Below, piece after piece: positions 1-7,565 of a stretch of DNA of 64,000 nucleotides. Every line of letters starts with the position of its first letter. The first letter of the stretch is position 1. The notes under the pieces are model-generated. The model was not told where the DNA came from, ran no database searches, and saw only the letters and a list, made by a program, of their open reading frames with translations. The translations under genes and the position numbers were made by a program. Origin of the DNA: Streptomyces sp. NBC_00582 (GTDB taxonomy: Bacteria; Actinomycetota; Actinomycetes; Streptomycetales; Streptomycetaceae); NCBI RefSeq assembly GCF_036345155.1, contig NZ_CP107772.1, positions 4,960,001-5,024,000 on the forward strand, read 5' to 3'.

Positions 1-128
1 CACGCAGCCGCGGCCAGGCCGCCGGCCAGCCCGTCGGCCCCACGGCACAGCCGCTGACTCCCGCCCCCAGCCCCTCCGAGACGTCGCCTCTGACCGAAGC
101 AGCACCTCCGAATACCGGGAGTTCCGCC

Positions 129-617
129 ATGCCCGACGCCACCGCACTCGACCAGGCCGACGCGATGATCGAGAAAGCCTGGGGCCGCCCCATCGAGGCG
201 CTGGAAACCCTCGCGGTCCGCCGCCCCGTCGAGGATCCGCTCCTGCGCTCGGCGATGCATATCCGTTCGAGCCTCGTCGTCTCGAACAACGCGGTCGCCG
301 TCCACCAGGACCGCCTGCACGCCCTCACCCGGCCCGATCATGTGCCGGCCTTCCACGACCTGGAGCGGATCACCAGCTCGGCGGTGGACCTGCGCGTCAC
401 GCAGGCCGAAAGCCGCATAGCCCTGCAGGCGATCAGCCACGTGATCGAGGCCCGCGAAGCCGCCGTGACCACGGACCGGGCACCGTCGCTCAGCCTGGCC
501 CAGGCCGCTGTCGCCCGCTCCGCGCACGCGCCGCGTACCCTGGGCCAACCACCGGACCAGCCCGCCCCGTCGGCCGCTGTCCGCCCCACGGTGGCCACGA
601 CCGGGCCCGGAAGGTAA
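129..617 (+). CDS. hypothetical element protein
   Basis: I do not recognise this protein. It has 162 aa from an ATG preceded by GGGAG seven bases upstream. The N-terminal two thirds look helical and charged (IEKAWGRPIEALETL, VTQAESRIALQAISHVIEAR), and the C-terminal 45 residues are Ala/Pro-rich and probably disordered. The frame is open upstream to base 3 through another Pro/Ala-rich stretch. The gene could therefore start outside the window and the ATG at 129 could be internal, but the ribosome binding site favours 129. It leads a run of small plus-strand genes of the type found on Streptomyces integrative elements and plasmids. Confidence 0.6.
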   Translation: MPDATALDQADAMIEKAWGRPIEALETLAVRRPVEDPLLRSAMHIRSSLVVSNNAVAVHQDRLHALTRPDHVPAFHDLERITSSAVDLRVTQAESRIALQAISHVIEAREAAVTTDRAPSLSLAQAAVARSAHAPRTLGQPPDQPAPSAAVRPTVATTGPGR

Positions 618-621
618 CCGG

Positions 622-888
622 TCAGCGGGAGTCTTCGTCGCGATGGGCCACGCCGGACCAGGAGTCCATCGCGCGGGCCAGCTCCACCAACGTCAGCTCG
701 ACGCGCCGCCCATCCGCGATCCGACTCTCCACCACGGCTTCCCCGCCACGCTGCCTCCCGGCCTGGATGCCCACGGCCCACTGCCTGTCGGCCACCATCG
801 CTATGTCGCCCACCGTCCACGGCCGCCCGGCGCCACGGATCTTGCGCTCCAGCCCGGCACCGTCCCAGTGTCTGCTCGACTCCGCCAT
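622..888 (-). CDS. small hypothetical protein, antisense to a gene-poor stretch
   Basis: An 88-aa minus-strand protein. The frame is open further upstream to 1059, but the ATG at 888 is chosen because AAGGGG sits eight bases before it and the protein-like composition begins there (WTVGDIAMVADRQWAVG, VELTLVELARAMDSW). The gene ends four bases from the stop of the preceding plus-strand gene, so the two are convergent. No family is recognised. The regular alternation of charged and hydrophobic residues and the good ribosome binding site make coding likely. Confidence 0.55.
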   Translation of the reverse strand: MAESSRHWDGAGLERKIRGAGRPWTVGDIAMVADRQWAVGIQAGRQRGGEAVVESRIADGRRVELTLVELARAMDSWSGVAHRDEDSR

Positions 889-1107
889 GGCCTGCCCCTT
901 CTGCTCCGTACGGCCCCGCGCCGCAACCCGGTTACGACAACCGGTCGCGCCGATCCATTCCCCGGCCCGCCGGCCTCCGCTCTCCTCGACGGCCAGTTCG
1001 CCCACGGCAGACCTCACCTTCCGGGAAACAACTACGTACTTCGGCACACCGCATGTCAACGTACGGACGTCGGGAAAACCCGCAGGTCAACGAAGGGACG
1101 CCCACTC

Positions 1108-1464
1108 GTGAACGCCTCCAGCACCCTCCTGCCAGCCGTCGTCCGCCCCGCCGTGGAGGAACGCGCCTGGCTCTCCAGCGACCACTGTGCGAGCCCGGTC
1201 CTCGAACTGCTCGGCGGGCTCGGCTGGGCGATCGTCGACACCCCGGAGGCCAATGTGCACTGCACCAGCCCGGACGGCCGCGTCTACGTCGGTTGGCTCC
1301 CCGAGGACACCACCGCTTGGAAGCGCGGCATCGTCTGGCAGGTCCAGGTCCACCCCTCCGACGCCGAGCCCTGGATCCAGGAGTTCGGCCCCGACACCCC
1401 TTCCGAGGGCGTGGCCGGTTTCCTCGCCGCGCTCATCGCCGCACTTCCCCGGACCTCTCAGTAA
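1108..1464 (+). CDS. DUF317 domain protein
   Basis: 118 aa from a GTG with AAGGGA nine bases upstream; a longer open frame upstream of the GTG lacks coding character. The core, with GWLPEDTTAWKRGIVWQV, a later W-I-Q-E-F and TPSEGVAGFLAAL, matches my recollection of DUF317, a small domain common on Streptomyces plasmids and integrative elements, often next to relaxase or transfer genes. Its molecular role is unknown. It lies in a plus-strand series of small genes (1108-2450), each with its own ribosome binding site. Confidence 0.75.
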   Translation: MNASSTLLPAVVRPAVEERAWLSSDHCASPVLELLGGLGWAIVDTPEANVHCTSPDGRVYVGWLPEDTTAWKRGIVWQVQVHPSDAEPWIQEFGPDTPSEGVAGFLAALIAALPRTSQ

Positions 1465-1517
1465 CGACGGCCAGGCCGCCGCACTGCCGTCCGGCCCGAC
1501 CTCGCGAAGGAGTCATC

Positions 1518-1685
1518 GTGGCCCGCATGCTCGGCGCTACCCGCCCCAACTACCGCCGGACCTGCCGATACGCACGGAGAGGCTGCACTTGCTACCTCTA
1601 CCCCTCCACCATCGGATCGAAGGCGAAGGTCCTGCGCCGCCGCGCACAACGGCACGCAGAGAAGCGACGACTCCGCACCTTCTGA
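1518..1685 (+). CDS. small basic Cys-containing protein
   Basis: 55 aa. The GTG is preceded by a near-perfect Shine-Dalgarno (AAGGAG, five bases from the start). The product is strongly basic (many Arg/Lys in the last 25 residues) and has three cysteines in a cluster, TCRYARRGCTC. A small nucleic-acid-binding protein is possible, but there is no direct evidence. It begins 53 bases after the DUF317 gene and runs in the same direction. Confidence 0.6.
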   Translation: MARMLGATRPNYRRTCRYARRGCTCYLYPSTIGSKAKVLRRRAQRHAEKRRLRTF

Positions 1686-1816
1686 CCTCGTCAAGCAAGC
1701 CCCCCACCAGCGCAGACCCGTTGCACATGTGCACGGTGACCTGCTCCGCCTCGACGCCTGGTGACCATCCACCAGCCGCACCGCTTCACCCTCTATCTCG
1801 CTCTCGGAGATCTCCC

Positions 1817-2029
1817 GTGCCCCAGTGCCTGACCGTCGGCCACCTGCTCCGCCAACTTCAGAACCTCGACCCCGACCTGCCGATCCGCCTGGCCGTCAAC
1901 CCCGACTGGCCCTTCGCCCACTACGTCGGCACCGACGTCGTCGTGGGCGACGGCATGGCGTTCATCGCCGAAAACGGCCAAGAGGGCTACCTCCCGGCAT
2001 CGGTCCGCAACGCCCTCGCCTGGGCCTGA
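1817..2029 (+). CDS. small acidic hypothetical protein
   Basis: 70 aa from a GTG with GGAGA eight bases upstream. The sequence (VGHLLRQLQNLDPDLPIRLAV, then GYLPASVRNALAWA) is protein-like, and I recall similar short proteins on Streptomyces plasmids and integrative elements without a known function. No membrane segment and no cysteine cluster. It is part of the plus-strand run of small genes. Confidence 0.6.
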   Translation: MPQCLTVGHLLRQLQNLDPDLPIRLAVNPDWPFAHYVGTDVVVGDGMAFIAENGQEGYLPASVRNALAWA

Positions 2030-2111
2030 CCCGCCGTACGGACCTGTCCAGGAGGCCCCGATCTCACCGCGACACCGCCCTTCCACCGCCCACCCTCTGC
2101 ACGCCCTCGCC

Positions 2112-2450
2112 GTGCGGCCCATGCCGCCGGGAGCGAGCGGCGCACTGGTCCAGCGCGTCTCCGCCCTCCCGGAGGGACCGCTCGACGCCTCCTGGCTCCC
2201 GGCGGACACCCATGAACTCCCGCTCGGCCGTATCCGTCTGCACTGGGAGCCCGCCTCCCGCGCGGGCTGGGACGTCACCGCCCACCTCGGCCTGGCCACC
2301 ACCGAGGTCCTCCTCGCCTCCTGGCCCGCCGCCCCCGACGACTGGCCGCGCCTGGTCCGCCCCACCATCCACGAGGTGACCGGCCTGTGCGCCGCCCTCG
2401 CCGTCGCCACCAGCGCCCTGGACCTCTCCAACCGCCTCGCCGAGGTCTGA
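2112..2450 (+). CDS. hypothetical protein, possibly from an ATC start at 2061
   Basis: 112 aa if read from the GTG at 2112. The frame is open upstream, and a perfect AGGAGG lies at 2050-2055, five bases before an in-frame ATC at 2061, while nothing comparable precedes 2112. The 17 extra residues (SPRHRPSTAHPLHALAVR) look coding. The body (RIRLHWEPASRAGWDVTAH, LASWPAAPDDWPRL) resembles DUF317-type element proteins but I would not assign it firmly. It is the last gene of the small plus-strand series, and a hairpin follows 15 bases after the stop. Confidence 0.55.
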   Translation: MRPMPPGASGALVQRVSALPEGPLDASWLPADTHELPLGRIRLHWEPASRAGWDVTAHLGLATTEVLLASWPAAPDDWPRLVRPTIHEVTGLCAALAVATSALDLSNRLAEV

Positions 2451-2465
2451 CCGCCACCCGCAGAA

Positions 2466-2494
2466 GGCCGCCCCCGCCCACGGCAGGGGCGGCC
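2466..2494 (+). terminator. hairpin terminator after the small-gene series
   Basis: GGCCGCCCC at 2466-2474 and GGGGCGGCC at 2486-2494 form a perfect 9-bp stem with an 11-base loop, 15 bases after the stop at 2450. There is no T-run, which is usual for Streptomyces. Confidence 0.6.
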
Positions 2495-2678
2495 TCCGCC
2501 GTACACCCGTCCGGATGGTGCGTACGCTCATCACCGGCGAGCGAGTAGACAGGACGGCCAACGACCAACGGCCTGGGGTATCCGGAGGTGCCGCCCACCT
2601 TGGCATCCGCGTCCGGGCAGCCCGCAGCCGCCACAGCGACCTGCACGGCACCGCCCGACCCGACGGCACGGCATCCGG

Positions 2679-2714
2679 CTGACCGGCAGTCGGTCCCACC
2701 CATAGGCTGCGGCC
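2679..2714 (+). promoter_or_regulatory. promoter for a leaderless mRNA
   Basis: A -35-like CTGACC (2679-2684), an 18-base spacer and a -10-like TAGGCT (2703-2708) place the expected transcription start on the ATG at 2715, six bases after the -10. The ATG has no ribosome binding site, which agrees with leaderless translation. Confidence 0.5.
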
Positions 2715-2948
2715 ATGACGACCGACTCGCCGATGCCGTCCCCGCCGTTTCCCTCGCCAGACAGCACCGTGCTCCGGCTGATTGTCGGCAACGCCATCGC
2801 CTCGGTCCGCAGCGGCGAAGCCTCGGTAGAGGAGGCGATCCTCCACGCAGCCGTCCACGGCTGGTACGAGGGCCATGTCCAGGGCGAGGACGAGTGCCCC
2901 GGCTGCGACTTCCGGGGCGAGCTGCCCAAGCACAGCAACCGCGGTTGA
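2715..2948 (+). CDS. small CxxC protein
   Basis: 77 aa. The N-terminus is Pro/Ser-rich, followed by a helical stretch (LRLIVGNAIASVRSGEASVE) and a C-terminal CPGC motif that could hold a metal or a disulphide. No family assigned. It probably has a leaderless mRNA from the promoter just upstream. The stop is six bases from the end of the convergent minus-strand gene. Confidence 0.55.
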   Translation: MTTDSPMPSPPFPSPDSTVLRLIVGNAIASVRSGEASVEEAILHAAVHGWYEGHVQGEDECPGCDFRGELPKHSNRG

Positions 2949-2954
2949 GCGCGG

Positions 2955-4196
2955 CTAGATTCCGGAGCCGGCAGCTCGGCCAAGCGTTCGCGCCACCCGC
3001 CGCACCAGTGTGGTCGGCTTCAGGTTCCGTTCCACTCTGAGCAGGTAGCTGACCGGAGAGCCAGCGAGCTGAGCGTCGCGTGCCTCCGCCGTGGCCTGGC
3101 GCAGGGTCGCGGCGGCGATCGCGAGACTTCCTCCGGCGATCGGCACGTTGCCTGCCCAGCCGCTCGCCGCCGCGGCGAGGGCGGGCACTTCGAACTTGTA
3201 GTTCAGCGCGCTGTAGAAGGTTTTGAGGTTGAGGCCGCTCATAGCCTTCCGCAGGTCCTCAAGTGGCTGGGCGATGCTCTCGTCGAATGTCATCCGGAGG
3301 TGGTGTTCGAAGGCTGCGCGGTCTTCGATGCCTCCCACCTGCTCCCGCAGGTCTGCCGCAGCCTTGTCGACTGCTCGCCTGAAGGCACTGAATTCTGCCT
3401 TGTAGTCGTTCCGCAGTTGGATGATCTTCGCCACCGGCACCGAGCGCAGGCCGTCCGGGAGGACGCACTGCACGGCCATCAGCCCGAGTCGTGTTGTCTC
3501 GCCGGAGCTTGCCGGTCGGGGCGGCTCGCCCAACATGGCGGCAGCGATCCGGTCGCTGTCCCAGCCGTCCGTGGCGCTGTGGGCCGCGACCTGGTCGGTG
3601 ATCGGCGCGTAGCGCGTACGGCGGGCCAGCTCCTCGGTGAGCACGCACTTGTAGATCCAGGCCAGGACCGGGTCCATGGCCAGCCACGTCACGTCCGCGG
3701 ATCTGGCGATGCGCGACCGCATGGCTGGCACGGCGAGACCGGCACCGCGTAGGGCGCCGGCAAGCCCTGGGTCTACCTCGTGCGGGTAGAGGCCGGCGAG
3801 GGGGCGTTCGTCGCGCGGAAGCGTTCGCAGGTCGTCAGGCGAGGTCGGCTCGGCGTTGATGATGCGCTCTCCCATCAACAGCTCAGGCCGGTTCCCCTGA
3901 TGCGTGTGGAAGGGTCGTGTGTCGGCCGTTGCCAGAAAGCGCTGCCTCAGTTCGGTGCCGTGGTCCTCGACAGCCTTCAGGAAGGCTGGGGCGACAGCGG
4001 CTGCCGCCTCCCTGGGGTCCACGTCGGTGAGGAAGTTGTCCAGCCCGTCGCGCAGGGCCTTGACCAGGTCCGGGTCGTTGACACGAAAACCGCGTGGTAC
4101 GACTCGGGCCAGACCCGGCCAGTAGAGGGCGGCGGCCTTGATCCACTGCTCCTTGCGGAAGTGCACGTACGGGTAGTAGAGGCCGATCCGCTGCAC
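2955..4196 (-). CDS. DUF6236-like protein
   Basis: 413 aa from a GTG with AAAGGG six bases upstream. The N-terminus, GLYYPYVHFRKEQWIKAAAL followed by YWPGLARVVP, matches my recollection of DUF6236, a family of unknown function scattered among actinobacteria, often in accessory DNA. The C-terminal 100 residues contain Ala/Gly-rich stretches (AALAAAASGWAGNVPIAGG) that might associate with a membrane, although no clean transmembrane helix is seen. It stands alone, with 109 bases on the 5' side before the next minus-strand gene. Confidence 0.6.
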   Translation of the reverse strand: MQRIGLYYPYVHFRKEQWIKAAALYWPGLARVVPRGFRVNDPDLVKALRDGLDNFLTDVDPREAAAAVAPAFLKAVEDHGTELRQRFLATADTRPFHTHQGNRPELLMGERIINAEPTSPDDLRTLPRDERPLAGLYPHEVDPGLAGALRGAGLAVPAMRSRIARSADVTWLAMDPVLAWIYKCVLTEELARRTRYAPITDQVAAHSATDGWDSDRIAAAMLGEPPRPASSGETTRLGLMAVQCVLPDGLRSVPVAKIIQLRNDYKAEFSAFRRAVDKAAADLREQVGGIEDRAAFEHHLRMTFDESIAQPLEDLRKAMSGLNLKTFYSALNYKFEVPALAAAASGWAGNVPIAGGSLAIAAATLRQATAEARDAQLAGSPVSYLLRVERNLKPTTLVRRVARTLGRAAGSGI

Positions 4197-4305
4197 TGCT
4201 GCCCTTTCACCGCGTCATGTCGGCCTCACCGGATGCGTCCGGGGGCCGACAGCATGCTACGCAAGCGGTGTTCGCTGCTGGTGCAGGGAGCGGAACCGCG
4301 CTGCC

Positions 4306-4692
4306 CTACTCCAGGTAGGTGCCGGCGAACGCGCCGTCGAAGCCGAGTGCGATCAGGCCCTGTCCGACGCTGGGGTACGTCGTCCCGTCCGGGATGGCGA
4401 TCATGGCGTCAAAGTCGGCGCGGCTGATCTCGGGCTCGAGCCACTGGTTGCCGCAGCGGCAGCGGACCCAGACATTGCGGCCGTGGTTGATGAGCAGCCA
4501 GTCGCGCCGGGCCCGGCAGGCCGAGCACAGCACGGGGATGCCGCGCAGGGCCAGCTCCGGCGGGTGGCTGAGGCATCGCGTCGTTCCGGGTCCGCTGGGC
4601 GGCTGCGTCTCGTACTGGAGTTGCAGCAGCGGATCACTTCCGGCGGGCAGGACGGGGGCCGTCTCTACGTGGTTGTCGGTCGTTCTGAGCAC
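4306..4692 (-). CDS. zinc-ribbon-like hypothetical protein
   Basis: 128 aa from a GTG with GGGAG about nine bases upstream. Two Cys pairs (CSACRARRDW and VRCRCGNQW) separated by about 18 residues suggest a small zinc ribbon. The C-terminal half (EISRADFDAMIA onwards) shows no known motif. It lies 114 bases downstream of the relaxase gene on the same strand and may be the last gene of the mobilisation operon. Confidence 0.55.
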   Translation of the reverse strand: MLRTTDNHVETAPVLPAGSDPLLQLQYETQPPSGPGTTRCLSHPPELALRGIPVLCSACRARRDWLLINHGRNVWVRCRCGNQWLEPEISRADFDAMIAIPDGTTYPSVGQGLIALGFDGAFAGTYLE

Positions 4693-4806
4693 GAGCGTCG
4701 TCTCCCGGTCGAGGTCCTTCTCTTCATCCGTAACAGCCGGTGGAGCGGGTTGTCCAGGTGTTTCGCGCAGTCCGGCAGGATGGTGGCGGGCTTGCCGGAC
4801 TGCTGG

Positions 4807-6576
4807 TCAGCGACGCGGCGGGCGGCTGTGCGGGTCCGGTGCGGCGGGCCTCGGCGAGGCCGGGGGCGCGGTCCGGACGCTGGCCGGGTTGGCGGGAGGC
4901 GTGGCGCGACCGGTGCCGGCCTGCGGGCGTCGAGTGGCTTCGCCCGGGTGGGCGGGGAGCTGGGCGAGGCGGCGCAGTCGCCAGACCAGGACATCGTTCA
5001 CGTCCTCGGCCGTGTCGAGTTCGCGCATGGCGATGGCCTCCTGCAGGAGGGCCTTCGGGTCGTGGCCTGCCTGCTCGGCCTGAGCCAGGGTGGCGGCCAA
5101 GGCGTCGTTCTTCGTGCTCGTGCGGGGTCGGGTGCGGTTCTCGGGCAGGGCGGCGCGGATGGTGGTCTCGTAGGTGCGGCGCTGGGCTTCGGGCAAGGCT
5201 CGGCCCTGGTCGCGCAGGGCCTGCATGGGTGCGGCGGCGGCATGGCGGTAGGCGGCGCGAAGGTGCTCGGCGGCCTGTCGGGAGGCTTCGGCCTGCTGGG
5301 CGTGACCGCGTGCGGAGTGCCAGCGTGCTGCGGCCAGCGCCACCAGGACCAGGGTGGAGACGAGCATGGCGGTGGTGCCGCCGTCTTCTCCCCGGCCGAG
5401 CGCGCCACCGGCCTGGATGATGCCCCGGGCCGCCGAGCGGATCGCCCGGGTGTCGGCGCGTTCGGCTCGGACGTGGCTGCGGGTGGCGCGTTCGAAGGAG
5501 CGGGCGGCAGCGCCGAGTTCGGCGCGGGTGGCGGCCGGGGAGGTCTGGGCGACGGCGTCCAGGAGTTCACCGACTCCGACGAGTTGGGCTGCGGCTTCGT
5601 CGTCGTCGCTGTCCAGGAGGACTGCGGCGCGCTCGGCGATCCCGGTCGCGGTGCGTCGCCCCCGTGCGGACGGCGACCAGTCCAAGCGGACGCTGTCGGC
5701 TTCCAGCAGCGGGCCCGTCTCGGGGGTTCCGTCGGCAAGGCGGCGCTGGATCCTGGGATAGGAGAGGTCGGGGGCCAGGGTCGAGCCCGCGAACCAGACC
5801 GGCTCGCGATCACGGTTGCGGTCTCCGGGCAGCGCGACCGTGTAGCCGAGGACGGCCCCGGAAGGCGCGTGCCGCAGCTTGACGCGCAGGCCCGCCTCGC
5901 GAAGGCGGGTGAAGAACTCGGCCTCGCTGGCAGCTCCGGCGACGGCCTGACGGACGGCTTCGCGCAGCGTCTCGCGCGCTGTCTCGGGTCGGCCGACCCG
6001 CTCGGCCTTGAAGCGCTCGGCGCTGGTGGGCGTCTTGGCTCCAGTGCCGTCGCCGGGCTTGAGCCGACGCAGGCCCATCTCCTGTTCGATACGACGGCAT
6101 TCGGCCTGGGCCTTCTTGAAGTCGTAGTTCATCCTCGGGCGGCGCAGGTCGCCTCGGACCATGGTGGCGAGGATGTGGATGTGGTCGTCGGCGTGGCGCA
6201 CCGCGACCCAGCGGCAGCCGTCAGGATCGCCTTCGGGGGCGAGGTTGACCGCGTGGACCAGGCGGCGGGCGACGGTGTTCCACTCGTCGTCGGTCAGGGT
6301 CCGGTCGCCGGGGTCGGTGCGGACCGAGCAGTGCCAGACGTGCTGGGTCGGCGCCTTGTCGCCAGCCTGCTTGACCCGCAGGTCCAGGGCGGCGGCGAGC
6401 CGGGCGAGGGTGACCTTGGGGTCGGGGTCGGGGCTGGTGTCGCGACCGGGGTCGGGGGCGAAGCCGTCCCAACTGCCGACGAGGTGGGGGTCGGTGTGCT
6501 CGTCGCGCTTGCCGGGGCCGTACAGGTAGACGAGCAGGCCATGGGTGCGCGAGCCGCGTCGGATCTTGGGGACCAT
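4807..6576 (-). CDS. relaxase / mobilisation nuclease
   Basis: 589 aa. The N-terminal relaxase domain has the three-histidine metal site H128-x3-H132-x-H134 (HADDHIHI), and Tyr18 or Tyr20 (LLVYLYGPGKR) is the likely nicking residue. It would cut one strand at oriT and stay bound to the 5' end during transfer. Residues 180-300 continue a relaxase-like segment. A single hydrophobic helix at about 401-418 (AMLVSTLVLVALAAARW) could anchor the protein in the membrane, and the C-terminus is Ala/Glu/Arg-rich. The ATG shares one base with the stop of mobC (TGATG), so the two are translationally coupled. A longer open frame on the opposite strand is a shadow. Confidence 0.85.
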   Translation of the reverse strand: MVPKIRRGSRTHGLLVYLYGPGKRDEHTDPHLVGSWDGFAPDPGRDTSPDPDPKVTLARLAAALDLRVKQAGDKAPTQHVWHCSVRTDPGDRTLTDDEWNTVARRLVHAVNLAPEGDPDGCRWVAVRHADDHIHILATMVRGDLRRPRMNYDFKKAQAECRRIEQEMGLRRLKPGDGTGAKTPTSAERFKAERVGRPETARETLREAVRQAVAGAASEAEFFTRLREAGLRVKLRHAPSGAVLGYTVALPGDRNRDREPVWFAGSTLAPDLSYPRIQRRLADGTPETGPLLEADSVRLDWSPSARGRRTATGIAERAAVLLDSDDDEAAAQLVGVGELLDAVAQTSPAATRAELGAAARSFERATRSHVRAERADTRAIRSAARGIIQAGGALGRGEDGGTTAMLVSTLVLVALAAARWHSARGHAQQAEASRQAAEHLRAAYRHAAAAPMQALRDQGRALPEAQRRTYETTIRAALPENRTRPRTSTKNDALAATLAQAEQAGHDPKALLQEAIAMRELDTAEDVNDVLVWRLRRLAQLPAHPGEATRRPQAGTGRATPPANPASVRTAPPASPRPAAPDPHSRPPRR

Positions 6577-7034
6577 CAGAGGCGCTTCTTCACCAGGGTG
6601 TCTGCCGCGTCGTCCACGCGGGTCAGGACGCGGTTCACGGTCGTCAGGGCGCGGTCGAGTTCGCCGGGGAGGGGCTGTCCTCCGGCGTTGTAGACGAAGG
6701 CGATCTGGTTGATGTTGTTGCCGACACGGGAGATGGCGGTGCGCAGGGCGGCCAGCTCGTCGATGGCGGCGTCGAGCTGTTCGTTGGTGTGCACGGTGGT
6801 CGAACCGCGGGCGACGGCGAGGCCGGCGGCGGCGAGGAAACGGGCGACGGTGACGGCGCGCTGCTTGGCGGCGGCAGTGATCTCGCTCTTCTCGGTGTCG
6901 GACAGGCGGGTGGTCGTCTTGTGGGTGCGCTGGCTCGGGTTGCGGGTGCGTCGGCGCGGCTTGCGGTCGGGGAACGCGGGTTGGCTCGGGCTCTGCTGCT
7001 CGCGCGGGGCGCGGTCGTCTGCTTCTCCTCCCAC
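6576..7034 (-). CDS. mobC: MobC-family relaxosome protein
   Basis: About 152 aa from the GTG at 7034. The C-terminal half has MobC features: a conserved segment beginning LSDTEKSEITAAAKQRAVTV and, further on, ISRVGNNINQIA, ending VDDAADTLVKKRL. MobC proteins bind oriT and help the relaxase open it. An alternative GTG at 7241 overlaps the stop of the upstream gene (GTGA) and would add 69 low-complexity residues, but those codons contain two large inverted repeats that look like oriT. I therefore prefer 7034, where AGGGGG lies about nine bases upstream. Confidence 0.75.
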   Translation of the reverse strand: MGGEADDRAPREQQSPSQPAFPDRKPRRRTRNPSQRTHKTTTRLSDTEKSEITAAAKQRAVTVARFLAAAGLAVARGSTTVHTNEQLDAAIDELAALRTAISRVGNNINQIAFVYNAGGQPLPGELDRALTTVNRVLTRVDDAADTLVKKRL

Positions 7035-7057
7035 GACCGGCGCCCCCTGGTGCCGGG

Positions 7058-7171
7058 AGTCCGGCTGGTCACCGTGCGCCCTCGCTCGGGGACCAGCCGG
7101 ACTTCCCCCGCTCCCCTGGGCGGGGGCAAGTGCGTACGACGGGCCGTAGGACCGTCGTACGCGACAACTTG
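7058..7171. other. candidate oriT: two inverted repeats
   Basis: First repeat: perfect 13-bp arms at 7058-7070 and 7091-7103. Second: GCGTACGACGG (7132-7142) and CCGTCGTACGC (7152-7162), with CAAGT and ACTTG flanking it at 7127-7131 and 7167-7171. The block lies just upstream of mobC and the relaxase, the usual place for oriT. AAGTGCG at the base of the second hairpin recalls the TAAGTGCG nick-region core of RSF1010-type oriT. Function is inferred from position and structure only. Confidence 0.5.
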
Positions 7172-7237
7172 CTCCGCCTGGAGCCGAGTTAGGGTCACGC
7201 TGCGGTCCGGACGTGGTGGCCGCCGGGTCGTTGGCGG

Positions 7238-7462
7238 TCACCGGCCAGTCTCCGCGTCCTGCTGGTGGATGTCGCGGACGACGTCCTCGATCCAGTCCAT
7301 GGCCAGGACCGGGTGGTGCAGGGTCCAGGGGCGGCTGTGTCGGCACCGTTGCACGGTCCAGGTGTTGTCGGGACCGGATTCGGCGCGGTGGAGGTGGCCG
7401 CGCTGGTGCAGGACAGTCAGCCAGGTGTCCACCTCGGCGGGTGTCGCGGGTTTCGTGCGCAT
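7238..7462 (-). CDS. small hypothetical protein upstream of oriT
   Basis: 74 aa from an ATG with GGAGAGC about six bases upstream; a longer frame to 7546 lacks such a site. The sequence (TPAEVDTWLTVLHQRGHLHR, later VLAMDWIEDVVRDIHQQ) could form a small winged-helix-like fold, but no family is recognised. It lies between the DUF2637 gene and the oriT/mobC block on the same strand. Confidence 0.5.
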   Translation of the reverse strand: MRTKPATPAEVDTWLTVLHQRGHLHRAESGPDNTWTVQRCRHSRPWTLHHPVLAMDWIEDVVRDIHQQDAETGR

Positions 7463-7565
7463 GGCGATGCTCTCCGGTTCACGGGAGGACGTCGTGGGAC
7501 GGGCTGTCCGGGGCGGGTGACCGGCCGAGGTGTCCGGCTCGGTCACCGCCCCATGGGGTGTGCGG

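Noticed and set aside
643..1107. Upstream extension of the DUF317 gene
   Set aside because: The extension lacks coding character and the GTG at 1108 has its own ribosome binding site; the region holds a minus-strand gene instead.
4483..6693. Long plus-strand open frame (over 700 codons)
   Set aside because: It lies opposite the relaxase gene, has the Gly/Ala/Arg-rich composition of a GC-rich shadow frame, and contains no domain.
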